Shown piece after piece: positions 1-10,112 of a stretch of DNA of 64,000 nucleotides; positions within the stretch are counted from its first letter, which is position 1; every line of letters starts with the position of its first letter. The DNA comes from Erodium maritimum (Eukaryota; Streptophyta; Magnoliopsida; Geraniales; Geraniaceae). Under the pieces are notes generated by a model. The model was given only the letters and a program-made list of their open reading frames with translations, was not told the DNA's origin and ran no database searches. The translations under genes and the position numbers were made by a program. Where the stretch lies: the NCBI GenBank assembly GCA_963921825.1, contig OY997589.1, forward strand, positions 17,009,735 through 17,073,734, written 5' to 3'.

Positions 1-538
1 CGGGTTGTGAACAACCGGCGAAGTTCGGTGACTACTGTATGGGACGTGTGGTTGTTTTACCGTGTATTGTGTGCTTGATGATTGGATAAGTGATGTGATT
101 TGAGTGTGATATTGGTCATGTAAGTATGTTTTGTGATTATGCGATTTCTGTGGTTGTCCTTAGTTGTTGTGCCTTGCTAGTATGCCCTAATTGGACGGTT
201 ACCCGTGGTGGTGAGCGGTTAACTCATCGCCTTAACTACTTTTTCCTACTGAGCGAAAGCTCACCCCTCTACTTTATTGTTCTACAGGTTTTGAGCGGGA
301 TATGATCTAGCGGGATTCTCGGAGCTTGGGAGCTAATGAGAGTCTTAGTCTAGTATGGTCTAGAGATGTACTTTCTCTTTGTACTAAACTATTTTATTGT
401 GGTTTGAGCTTTGACTCTTATGGTTGGAATTATTGTTTAGACGGTTATTTGAGAACTATTTATTTCAAATTCACCTTTATTATTATTACTTTTAGTTCAC
501 GTCTCGAGTCCGATCAAAACCGGATTTGGGGTGTGACA
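1..538 (+). mobile_element. 3' part of a Gypsy LTR (5' LTR of outer element)
   Basis: This is the R-U5 part of a long terminal repeat that starts before the window. It ends in ...GGGGTGTGACA and is followed directly by a primer-binding site, so it is the 5' LTR of a plus-strand element. It is nearly identical to about 11505-12042. A small hairpin (TGAGC-GAAA-GCTCA, 250-263) and a pyrimidine-rich acceptor-like site ending in AG at 286-287 are shared with every other LTR in the window. Family assignment rests on the LTR size seen in sister copies, the tRNA-Met primer site and the downstream gag. Confidence 0.85.
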
Positions 539-541
539 ATT

Positions 542-553
542 TGGTATCAGAGC
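542..553 (+). other. Primer-binding site (initiator tRNA-Met type)
   Basis: TGGTATCAGAGC lies three bases after the LTR terminus. This is the standard plant LTR-retrotransposon primer site complementary to the 3' end of initiator methionine tRNA, where minus-strand DNA synthesis begins. It fixes both the orientation and the LTR boundary. Confidence 0.92.
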
Positions 554-1320
554 CTGATTTTTCAAAAACTTCGGACCGTACGTCAATTAGGTGGGTAGAG
601 TTAAGTCGTTGGGTTTCCGTGTGTCGGTTACGCAAATCGGAAATGTCCTACGCGTAGAATCGAGACGAAGAGAGTCTCGGTTTGGTGAAAGGCTGTCTAG
701 TGTTGCGAACTTGTGCTGAACCGCTGTGATTGGTATCGATATTTGGGTCTACTGATTGCTGTGAGATATGATTGTGTACAGTACGTTGTGCAGGTTGTGG
801 TTTTAATGTCCCGCGTGAGCGGATGGTTAGTGTAATTTTCAAACGGGTCATGCCCAATTTTTTGCAAAATTGAAGTGTAGGTACCATCACGATTCGACTA
901 TAGGGGCCACTGTAGTCGGACGTGACGGGGGGATGTCAAGTGGTTACTACGTAATTCGGAGACGCCTGAACCGGGTTGTAACGACATGATGTCAACATGG
1001 AATGTTATGTTAGAAAGAGAAGGTGTTAAGAACCTTGAAACTAAGTTTATGTTTGTACTTTGTGTAATTGCCGTGTAATATGAATTGTGGACTGTGTGAC
1101 TTGCGTGTGAAATTGTTGAAATGTGTGTTTGACTTATGTGATGCACTAGTGTGCGAATTTCTCTGGTTGTGTGAAATTGTATGACTATACTATACGAAGT
1201 ATATTATTAGTTCGAGTGCGACTTTTATGAAACCTGGGTGAACGCTAGTTATTTAAGCGCGTCGTTTATGCAAATTTAATGAACTGAACATGTACGTTAT
1301 CCGTGCGGCGGATATACGAC
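554..1320 (+). other. Untranslated leader of the outer Gypsy element
   Basis: No supported gene lies between the primer-binding site and the gag start. The stretch contains short open frames on both strands, none with recognisable domains. It is best read as the 5' leader of the element. Confidence 0.6.
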
Positions 1321-2742
1321 ATGACGCCTACCTACGTACCACGAGGCACCAAGAGTCGGCCAGCTGGAGGCCGAGGGTAGCCACCTGCCATTGAGTCGGT
1401 AGAGGCAACAAGTGTCCAAGGTGCACCCGCTGAGGGGCACGAGAGAGTTGGTGCTGGACCATCGAGATTTCCACCCAGAGTTCCGTCGGTCACATAGCCG
1501 ACCCAGGCGACAGTCCTGGAGGAGTTGGTTCGTACTGTTCAGGGCTTGACGGTAGTCATCGCCCAGAGAGAGGCTACGGCCCCGACACTAGAGACTGTGC
1601 CTGCTGCCACTACAGCCGCCACCGTGATGCCTAGCCAGGTTGATAGCTACACAGCCCAGGCGCTGAGGGACTTTCGCAGGCTGGGCACACCTGTCTTTTT
1701 CAGGGAGACAGACCCCGAGGCAGCCAAGAGATGGCTGCAGCGGATTATCCGCAACTTGGATACGTCGGGGATACTGGATGGTCGCTTGAGAGTATCTTTT
1801 TCAGCGTTCCAGCTGGAAGGAGATGCCTACCATTGGTGGCAGCGCGAGCATGCTCGAGTTGGGGATGACTTTCAGCTGTTTGGTAAGCGGTTCCTGGAGC
1901 AGTACTTCCCGCAATCAGCACAGGAGGACATACACCAACGGTTCCTGGAACTGCGTCAGGAGGGGATGACAGTGTCTGAGTACGAGGCGAGATTCACCTC
2001 CTTGTCTTCCTTTGCCTTGGAGATGGTGCCGATCGAGGCTCACCGCTGCAGACGGTTTGAGGGAGGGCTTCGCCCCGCGATTGTGGATCGGGTCACTGCA
2101 CTGAGGACCCATGTGTACTTGGATCTAGTGGATCAGGCACTGGCAGTGGAGCGACACTTCCGAGATACAGCTAGAGCCTGGGAGAGAAATCCGAGACCGA
2201 GCGGCTTCTTGAGGCCTTCTAAGGCACGTGATCCGAGGAGACAGACGACCTCAGGATCCTTCCGGCACCAGACACAGCCGGACGGGACGCGACAGGTCGG
2301 ATTAGTGGCATCCGTGGGACCTACCTCATCAGGACGGGCGTGTTTGCGATGCGGGATATCGGTCCATATGGTCCGAGATTTTCCGATGAGCAGTGGGCCA
2401 GCAGATCACCCAACAGGCAGACCTGAGGGGAGGCCGAGTGCCGGGCCGCCGTTGTGCCACCAGTGCAGACGGCCAGGACACTTCTCTGTTAGGTGCCCCG
2501 ATCGGGTTGGAGGGACATCGACCCCGCGACCGCAGCAGTTGCAGACTGGGCAGTCGCCTCAGTTCCATCAGCGTCAGGCTCAGGCGCCGAGAGCTCCACA
2601 ACAGGTGCCACTTCCACCACCCCTGAGAGGAGGACCTCAGGCACCGCAGGGGAGAGTGTATTCGGTTGCCGGTTCCCGGACGGAGAGACAGGATTCCGAT
2701 CATGAGATCGCTCATGGTACGTACTTACCGTTTAAATTTTGA
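1321..2742 (+). pseudogene. Gypsy gag polyprotein (decayed)
   Basis: This encodes the capsid/nucleocapsid protein of a Ty3/Gypsy element, probably of the chromovirus Tekay/Del type given long LTRs and a Met primer site. A good in-frame ATG is at 1321, but in-frame TAG stops at 1378 and 1495 leave an open frame of 405 codons from 1525. The retrotransposon gag domain (about 1660-2170) contains the typical stretch from F-R-x-x-D to 'YHWW'. It is followed by a broken zinc knuckle near 2341 and an intact CCHC knuckle near 2455-2500 (CHQCRRPGHFSVRC). The tail ends in 'EIAHG', also found in the minus-strand sister copy. Domain order is normal; the two stops make it a pseudogene. Confidence 0.85.
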
Positions 2743-3248
2743 GTGTCGTTTTATTTGATATGGGAGTACTCCGCTCGTTTATTTCTTCATGGTTGCTGAA
2801 ATGTTGTGACTGAAATTAGAACCGTTGAACCCACCCCGTGCCTTGGCACGCCGTTTAAGGGTGCTGCGGTGTCGAATAGTGTCAGTCGTGAGTGGGAAAT
2901 GAGAGTAGCAGACCGTTATTTTTTCTTAATGACTTTCCCGTACTGGACTGTCTTTCTTCAAGCGTGATGAGAGAGTTAAGAGAACCGAATTGTGAGGTAT
3001 CAAGCGTTCATCGATTGATTATCAGCGATGAGTGCCCGAGTGGCGGAGGGACGCAACAATACCAGTACGCAGTCAGACCGGTCAGGGGAGGTGGTCGAGT
3101 GGCGATGAGATCAGAGTGGCGCAGCGGAAGCATGGTGGGCCCATAACCCACAAGCATCACACTCTTCCGTTTTCCTTTACACTTGCTGAGACGTGGTGCC
3201 TAAGAGTAGAGCCTTGAGGCGGTCCTTGTGTCTTGATACCCCGGTTAC
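2743..3248 (+). other. Degenerate gag-pro linker
   Basis: No intact reading frame is present. Segments near 3180-3270 align, reverse-complemented, with about 8250-8350 of the nested element, so this is element sequence between gag and protease that has lost coding capacity. Confidence 0.55.
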
Positions 3249-3560
3249 GTGCGATGTGGTTTGACGAGTGTGTGCCGTACGTGTGAGATTAGAGTAGTTG
3301 ACCGCCCTTTTCTTGGTAATCTTCTTGTGTTGAACTTGACGACTTTCGATGTAATCCTGGGGATGGACTGGCTCTCAAGACGCGAGGCGTCGATCGATTG
3401 TTACCAGCGATCGATGGCAGTGCGATCGGGCAACACGACCATCACATATGTACTGGCAGTAGGTGCGAAGTTTGTATCGACGCATATCAGCTGTCAACAA
3501 GTAAAGGTCGAACGCCAACGTTCCGCGGGGACTAGTACAACCACTACGATTGCACAGTAG
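3249..3560 (+). pseudogene. Gypsy aspartic protease fragment
   Basis: The translation contains 'FDVILGMDWLS' followed by an 'IDC' segment. This is the C-terminal signature of plant Gypsy retropepsins, which cleave the Gag-Pol polyprotein. The catalytic DTG/DSG half is not visible in this frame, and no reverse transcriptase, RNase H or integrase follows. The fragment is cut off from gag by the decayed linker, so no functional polyprotein is possible. Confidence 0.75.
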
Positions 3561-3869
3561 AAGTGAGAGCACCGCATGATGGAGTCCGGAAATAGTTAGC
3601 CGAGTATGACTACCACAACGCTTCCAGACCAGTAACGAGATGGCACCGTGCGAGCATTGTATGGTAGGTCGGGACAATTGCCCAAGCGGGGCACATGTGA
3701 GGGTTAAGAGTTGACGCTTGTTGGTCTTGAGTTGTTCGAGAGACGATTGAGGGGTCGCGCAGATCGTGAGCGGTTAGGGACCGCGCAGAGTAGACTTGGG
3801 AGCCCGAGGATGAGGTTCACGCGAAGTACCCAAACCCGTTCGATCTTTGAGACACCTTTGTTTTAAATT
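3561..3869 (+). other. 3' internal region of outer Gypsy element, pol missing
   Basis: The sequence aligns in inverted orientation with 7941-8160 of the nested element. It runs directly from the protease fragment towards the 3' LTR. No RT, RNase H or integrase motifs occur on either strand. A short match to the nested element's pre-PPT sequence (TTTTAAATTT-GAGGA, about 3861-3876) breaks off where LTR-like sequence begins. Confidence 0.6.
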
Positions 3870-4320
3870 TGAGGAAAGTTGACTTTCTGCCGGAAAAGTC
3901 AACCGATGACACCGGGAGTCTTTCGGGACCCTTCCGGGACCCAAAAATCTTAGCCGTCGTTATGGTTAGCTTAGTTGGGTTATTTTCTTTCAAATGACTA
4001 CTTTTGCGAAAAAGTCAAACCCGGGTCAAACTAAGTCGAATTAGGAGTAATAACGAATTAGTTTAATTTGGGCTGAGATATTTTGGGTTGAAGTGGACCC
4101 CACATGGACACATGTCCATGATAGCTTGGAGGGGAAGAAAAAGGTGAAAAAAGACCAATTGGTCCCCACTTGTGGACAAAAGAGAGGGGGACTAAAGGAC
4201 GAAAGGGACATTTCCACCTTGAGGAAAGGACACATGGGGACAACTTTTCAGCATATTTGCTCCTTGTTAGCCGAAATTCACTTGGTAGGAAGAGAGAGAA
4301 TGGAGCTCCATTAAAGAAGA

Positions 4321-4373
4321 GAAGAAGAAGAAGAAGAAGAAGAAGAAGAAGAAGAAGAAGAAGAAGAAGAAGA
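4321..4373 (+). repeat. (GAA)n microsatellite
   Basis: About 18 uninterrupted GAA units lie inside the U3 of the outer 3' LTR. They produce artificial poly-Leu and poly-Arg reading frames that should not be annotated as genes. Confidence 0.95.
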
Positions 4374-4616
4374 AAGTGAAGAAAAAGGAGCTCCTTTGGG
4401 TGATTTCCAACACTAATCTTCTGCAAAATATCTTTTCCTCTTCCTTTCTCCATTCCTAAGGTAAATCTTCAAACCAAATTCATTTTTATGAAGTTCGGGT
4501 TTATGGGTTTTCTAGAAATGACATGAAATATGCTTGGGTCCTAAGGATTTAAGGTTCTTAATGTTTAATTAGATAAGTTATAGAGGAAAATGGAGATTGA
4601 GGATGAAATCTCTTTG

Positions 4617-4621
4617 GATTT
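4617..4621. repeat. Target-site duplication of nested element (left)
   Basis: GATTT immediately precedes the left terminus TGTCACGCCCC and is repeated at 10108-10112 directly after the right terminus ...CTTCACA. It is a perfect 5-bp duplication, as expected for LTR-retrotransposon integrase. Confidence 0.9.
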
Positions 4622-4869
4622 TGTCACGCCCCAAATCCGGTTTGACCATATCCGAGACGCGAACTTAAAACAATAATTAATAAAAGGACGAAATAACATA
4701 GGTAAAAATCAAATATAATAATAAACCAAAACGGAGGAGTCTACAGCTCATAAAACCGGTACATAGGGTTTATTTCAAAAAAGACTGCACGTTTCTGGAC
4801 CTACTAGACAAGACCCTCGCCAGCTCCCAAACTCAGTTGTGTCCTGCTAGCACAAATCCCGTTCAACAC

Positions 4870-6082
4870 CTGAAAGACAACAAGTAAGGGGGTGAGCTTT
4901 CGCTCAGTAGGAAAAGTAGTTAAAGTAATGAACATCGGCTCACCACCACGAGTAACCGTCCAATTAGGGCATACTAGTACAACAAAACTAACTACCAAAC
5001 CGGGGTTCATAGCCAAACTTACAACACACTCAACGACCGCTTTCACACGATAAAACATTAACCAAACAGAAAATGTATCACACACCAAAGAACCCAGCAC
5101 ACGTCTCATACCGCAGTCCCCGAACTCCATCATAACATACCAGAAAGTCATCGTATCATCTCGGATAGCCCCTTGGTCTAGAGGAGACACATGCGTCGGG
5201 GCGACCGGAAACGTTCCCTAGGACCGCATCTCATCGGAGGGCCCGGAAATGTCCCCAAAGGACCATAGATCATCGGGGTAGAAACACGACCCGTAGGCCC
5301 AACAACGGCCCGTAGGCCCAACACAACCTGTAGGCCCAATACGACCCGCAGGCCCAATACGACCCGCAGGCCCAATACGACCCGTAGGCCCAATACGACC
5401 CGTAAGCCCAATACGACCCGTAGGCCCAATCACAATCATCGGCCTAGATGTCCTACACCGGCATACCCCCTCGATGTAGGCATCGTACCGGAATAACACA
5501 CCGTGGGACCGCGCATACGTGGGACCACATCATCGGCCTAGGTACTACCCCACACCGGCACACACCCTCGGTGTACGTACCATACCGGAATACAACCCTC
5601 TTGGAACACATCAAGATAATATCACGCATTGCAATGCCACAGATCAAGCACGACTCAAGAAGCCCAACAATCTTATCACAGTTACACCACACATCGGTCT
5701 ATCACTCACCCGACCATATCAAAACCAATGATTCACATCATAACAATCATGGCACACTTGCCCATTCATAGCAACAACATGTCAAACCGAATATAATAGG
5801 TCTTGACTCTTAATCTTATCGACATTAAGTCACACAACATGCATCTCAAACAAGATCAGGCATTTCAATCAGCACACAACCTAAGGCTCGACATGGCCAT
5901 TCTACCAACACGACAATTTCCCAGAATATTGAAAGCGGCTAAAACTAGTGAATCACATCCTACATGTTACTAAGACTCGTCCGGTTATTTTATAATATAA
6001 ACGATCGTTCCAATTTTATTATTACCTAGCATGCATACTAGTAACTTTCCGTAATTAAACCGGTATTCGCTACTTTCCCTAC
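4870..6082 (-). other. Putative intron inside nested-element LTR
   Basis: Minus sense: donor TTGAG/GTAGGGAAAG with GT at 6082-6081, and acceptor TTGTCTTTCAG with AG at 4871-4870. The 1213-bp interval holds the minisatellite, and the hairpin sits about 22 bases before the acceptor. The same arrangement recurs in the other LTRs. The intron reading is inference; no transcript evidence is available here. Confidence 0.45.
5283..5430 (-). repeat. 18-19-bp minisatellite in nested LTR
   Basis: There are about eight tandem copies of a unit like ACGACCCGTAGGCCCAAT, with small changes between copies. It lies within the putative LTR intron, at a position equivalent to different minisatellites in the other LTRs. 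Confidence 0.9.
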
Positions 6083-7352
6083 CTCAAGAAGAACAAACAA
6101 CTACGTCTCCTAGCTGCTGACGTCCGGGCCTACCTCCGGTCTTCTCGGGCGAAGTCTCAGTCTGATTTTAACAGGTAAATTTACAATCAGTTCCGGTACA
6201 GTCCGAATCAGTCCTATAATTTATTAATTAAGTCCTTTAAGTCCTCCGATTTAAATCCGTTTAAAAACTCCCATTTAAAATTATTTAAGTAAAACTATCC
6301 AGACCCGGATCCGAACCGAATCCGACCCGAATCCAGGCCCAACCCAGATCCAAACCCGGTCCGAACCCGGAACCAACCCGGACCCGGCTCAAGACCCGAC
6401 CCAGACCCGGCTCCGACCCAAGTTCGGACCCGAGTCCAGACACGGTCCAAGAACCTGGGCCTGGCCCGTGGCCTGGTCCGGACCGAGGTCCATCCTGGGC
6501 CCCAAGGCCCGTCCTGACCTCGTTCTGGCCCAAAGCCTAACCCAAGCTCAAACTGGCCCAAGGCCCGTCTGGTTCTGTCTGATCGAGTACGGGAGAGGGG
6601 CGGCGATGGTTTTTCTCCAGCCGTCGGCGGCGGCGTCAGGAAGGCTCGAGGGGAGGGAAGAGCTAGCCGGTGAGGAGGAACGCCGGGACTCCGGCGAGCT
6701 CGTGGGCACGACGTCAGTGGCTGGAGAGCGACCCAACGCTCTCCGTCCCATATTTGGCGAAGTCGATGTTCACCGGCTACATCTCTGGCCAAACCCCTCC
6801 CAAACTAGCTCGCCACGAGGGGTTTTTCAGGCGGTCGATGTCGGGAAAGAGAGACACGAACCGTACGGTTCTCCTCCGTCTCCGGCGCGATGTAAATCGA
6901 GCTCGGGGAAGGAGAACGGAGCGAGAAGCTCGCGGCGTCGATGTCGAGTTCCAGTCTCCGGCGTGTCTCGAATCGCACGGAGGTGAAGCGATGGCGAGGC
7001 GGTGTTGTGGCTGCGAGAGGGAGAGAGAATGAGGAGGATCGAGAGAGAACGAGGGAGAGCGGCGCTGGTTTCCTCGGGAAGCGTGCGTGAGTTTTGGGGA
7101 AGAAGCACAATGCTTCTTAGGGTAGAGGAGAGCCCGAGTTGGGCTTGGGCCGGCTTGGCTTTGGGCTCGTTCCGGCTGACCGTCTGGGCCTGGTCTGGCT
7201 GGCCCAAGTCCGCTCCTCTTTCTTTTTTTTTCTTTTCTTCTTCATTTTTTCTTTTTGCAGTCGATCCAAAATTTTACCGTGCTTTCCAACCACGACGTTC
7301 CAATCGATAAATTTTAATATTTTAAATCTTTTTACCGAGGCGGTCTTCACAG

Positions 7353-7364
7353 TCTACCCCCCTT
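7353..7364 (-). other. Polypurine tract of nested element
   Basis: Minus-sense AAGGGGGGTAGAC directly precedes the LTR start TGTGAAGACC. It is preceded by TCGAGGACGAAATTCTTTT, a phrase typical of plant Gypsy 3' internal ends. It primes plus-strand synthesis. Confidence 0.88.
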
Positions 7365-8599
7365 AAAAGAATTTCGTCCTCGAAATTTAAAACGAACGCG
7401 CTCCACTTGACCCTATCTCAGGGAACGTCCGATTAAAACTCTCTGTCCATCATCCTTCAAGCACAAAAAAACACTTAAACCAGTTAGTCAATACCGGAAT
7501 CCTCCATCGGTAGAGACGTCGCACCGACACACGCAGTTTGGTCGAGATATCCTATACCGGAACCGTCCGTCCGTATAGGTATTATACCGGAATAATTCTC
7601 ACATCGCACTTAAAACGGACCCACCTCATCTAGACTTCTCCTCGACTACTCACTTCACTTAACAAAGTAAGTTCACGTCTAACCACTCACGATAAAACAA
7701 GGAACTACCACGAACTCATACCAACTTGACGTTGGATCCCACACTTACTGCACAGTCCGTAGCGACAGTACATTTTATCAACAACTTGTCGGAGGGCGTG
7801 CGCACCTCGAAACACCCAACACAACCGCCATTACTATGACGACATTCCAAGAGGGGTAACACATAGTCAAGATCGATCAACGATGGTTACTCAACCCGTT
7901 AAGGCGGTGAGTATCCGCTCACGTACTACCAAGACACTACACATGCCACTTTCTCAGGGTTCGAACGGGTTTGGATACGTCATGCGTACCTTATCCTTGC
8001 GTTTCCGCGTCGACTCTGCGCGGTTCTCAAATGTTCACAATCCACACGACCCTCAATCGTCTCTCGGATAACTCAGGTTCAACAAGGGTCGACTCTTAAC
8101 CCTCAACTGTGCCTCACTTGGGTAACTGACCCGACCTACAATACACTGCTTCATATGGTGCCATAATGTTACTGGCCTGGAAGCATTGTGGTAGTCGTAC
8201 TCAGCGATTTGTTTCCGACTTCCTCGTGAGGTACTCTCACTTTTACCAAGCACTGCACATACTCGTCAAACCATGTCACACGTAGCTGGGATGTCAAGAC
8301 ACCAGGACCGCATCAAGGTTCTACTCTTAGGCCCTCACGTCTCTTCAAGTGTAAGGAAGAACAGAAGAATGCGATGCCTGTGGGTTATGGGACCACCACG
8401 CTTCCGCTGCGCCACTCTGATCTCATCTTCACTCGGCCATCTCCCCTGGCCGTTCTGGTTGCGTACTGGTATTTCTGCGATCCTCCGCAGCACCCCCAGT
8501 TAGCGTGCCAAGGTACACCGTTCTAAAATTCCGTCCCAACAATCGTACTTGGCCGCACTCGGGGAGCGAACTAAGAAGTAACAGATTAGCGACTTAAAC
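7365..8599 (-). other. Pol-less 3' internal region of nested element
   Basis: Parts align with the outer element: 7941-8160 with 3640-3860 and 8250-8350 with 3180-3270. The protease segment present in the outer copy is absent. About 590 bp at 7352-7940 lead to the polypurine tract and have no counterpart in the outer copy. There is no RT, RNase H or integrase motif. Confidence 0.6.
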
Positions 8600-9117
8600 G
8601 AGGTAAACGTTCAAAAGCTGTTCCAATAACTAGCAGTAAAAAACCAAAACGAGTCAAAAACAAGTCTAAAAAACGAAAGTACGTCTCTAAAGTCAAAACA
8701 AAATAACTCCCGGACTCTCGCTAGTCCCACGTTCCGCGAAGTTCTCAAATCCAAAACGTGCTCGAAACCGTGAGCGATCTCATGATTGGAATCCTGTCTC
8801 TCCGCTCGTGAATCGACGACAACATACACCCAACCCTGCCGTGCCAGGGGTCCGCCTCTCGGGGGTGGTGGAAGTGCCACCTGCTACGGTGCTCGCTGCC
8901 TCAGCGCTGGCGCGCTCGCTGTCTGCCACGGAGCTATCTGCGTCTGAGCTTGGCGCTGCTGGAACTGAGGCAACTGCCTAGTCTGCGACTGCTGGTGTCG
9001 CGGGGCCGACATCTCCCCAACTCGATCAGGACACCTAGCCGCGAAGTGTCCAGGCCGTCCGCACTGATGACATAGCGATGGCCCGACACTCTGCCTCCCA
9101 TCAGGTATGTCCTTCCC
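8600..9117 (-). pseudogene. Gypsy gag C-terminal fragment (nested element)
   Basis: Two minus-strand frames (9119-8934 and 8880-8611) carry the zinc-knuckle region and the Pro/Gln-rich tail of gag. They correspond to the outer copy at about 2400-2720, including 'PPPPRGGP' and 'RQDSNHEIAHG'. Frameshifts split the sequence, and the N-terminal capsid part was deleted together with part of the 5' LTR. Confidence 0.78.
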
Positions 9118-10107
9118 ATTTAAAATTAATTAATTAAAACTATCCTGACCCGAATCCGACCCGAATCAAGGCCCAATCCGGATCCAGACCCGGTCCGAAC
9201 CTGGAACCGACCCGGACACGGCTCTAGACCCGACCCGACCCGGCTCCGACCCAAGTCCGGACCCGAGTCCAGACCCGGTCCAAGAACCTGGGCCTGGCCG
9301 AGGCCTGGTCCGGCCCGAGGTCCATCTTGGGCCCAAGGCCCGTCTGGTTCTATCTGATCGAGTACGGGAGAGGGGCGACGATGGTTTTGCTCCGGCCGTC
9401 GGCGGCGGCGTTAGGAAGGCTTGAGGGGAAGGAATAGCTGGCCGGTGGGGAGGAACGCCGGGACTCCTGCGAGCTCGTGGCCACGATGTCAGTGGCTGAA
9501 GAGCGACCCAACACTCTCCGTCCCAGATCTGACGAAGTCGAGGTTCGCCGGCGACGTCTCCGGCCGAACTCGTCCCAAACCAGCTCGCCACGAGGGGGTT
9601 TTCAGGCGGTCGGTGTCGGGAAAGAGAGACACGAACCGTGCGGTTCTCCTCCGTCTCCGGTGCGACGTAAATCGAGCTCGGGGAAGGAGAACGGAGCGAG
9701 AAGCTCGCGACGTCGACGTCGAGTTCCAGTCTCCGGCGTGGCTCGATTCGCACGAAGGTGAAGCGATGACGAGGCGGTGTTGTGGCTACGAGAGGGAGAG
9801 AGAAGGAGGAGGATCGAGAGAGAACGAGGGAGAGCGACACTGGTTTCCTCGGGAAGCGTGCGTGAGTTTTGGGGAAGAAGCACAATGCTTCTTAGGGTAG
9901 AGGAGAGCCCGAGTTGGGCTTGGGCCGGCTTGGCTTTGGGCTCGGTCTGGTTGACCGTCTAGGCCTGGTCTGGCTGGCCCAAGTCTGCTCCTCTTTTTTT
10001 TTTTTTTCTTTTTGCAGTCGATCCAAAATTTTACCCGCTTTCCAACCACGACGTTCCAATCGATAAATTTTAATATTTTAAATCTTTTTACTGAGGCGGT
10101 CTTCACA
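9118..10107 (-). mobile_element. Truncated 5' LTR of nested element
   Basis: This is the U3 part of the 5' LTR, starting TGTGAAGACCGCC at 10107 and cut at 9118, where it joins gag. It is clearly homologous to 6262-7351 with scattered substitutions and one roughly 50-bp deletion, so the insertion is not very recent. Confidence 0.85.
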
Positions 10108-10112
10108 GATTT
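10108..10112. repeat. Target-site duplication of nested element (right)
   Basis: GATTT is identical to 4617-4621 and closes the nested insertion. Confidence 0.9.

Larger units (their letters stand above)
3870..4621 (+). mobile_element. 3' LTR of outer Gypsy element, first part (U3)
   Basis: This is the U3 portion of the outer element's 3' LTR, interrupted at 4621 by the nested element and resuming at 10113. The first bases of the LTR are missing. Sequence near 3873-3900 (GTTGACTTTC ... GAAAAGTCAACC) matches a hairpin in the U3 of the two solo LTRs at 40-43 and 46-49 kb. Adding 10113-12042 gives about 2.7 kb, the size of the sister LTRs. A (GAA)n microsatellite lies at 4321-4373. Confidence 0.65.
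4622..7351 (-). mobile_element. 3' LTR of nested Gypsy element
   Basis: This 2730-bp LTR starts (minus sense) TGTGAAGACCGCC at 7351 and ends ...GGGGCGTGACA at 4622. U3 is GC-rich and full of short 'GGCCC' and 'ACCCGG' motifs. R-U5 carries an 18-19-bp minisatellite (about 5283-5430), a TGAGC-GAAA-GCTCA hairpin at 4906-4893 and the intron-like boundaries described separately. It matches 9118-10107 closely over U3; the right copy has lost roughly 50 bp between direct 'GGCCCAAGGCCCGTC' repeats. Confidence 0.88.
4622..10107 (-). mobile_element. Nested non-autonomous Gypsy element
   Basis: A 5.5-kb element lies in reverse orientation inside the outer 3' LTR, bounded by a perfect 5-bp duplication. 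In its own sense it contains a truncated 5' LTR (10107-9118), a partial gag (9117 to about 8600), pol-less 3' internal sequence, a polypurine tract (7364-7353) and a full 3' LTR (7351-4622). A deletion joining U3 near 9118 to the zinc-knuckle part of gag removed the rest of the 5' LTR, the primer site and the N-terminal gag. The junction shows the short shared string CCCATTTAAA. It cannot transpose by itself. Confidence 0.88.

Noticed and set aside
1525..2742. 405-codon frame as an intact gag gene starting at 1525
   Set aside because: An in-frame ATG at 1321 with two stops (1378, 1495) shows the frame is a truncated remainder of a longer, broken gag.
4058..4453. Poly-Leu and poly-Arg frames on both strands
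   Set aside because: They are produced by the (GAA)n microsatellite inside an LTR.
6285..7310. Overlapping Arg/Pro/Gly-rich frames on both strands (also 9166-9962)
   Set aside because: They lie in GC-rich LTR U3 and are present in both LTR copies without coding signature.
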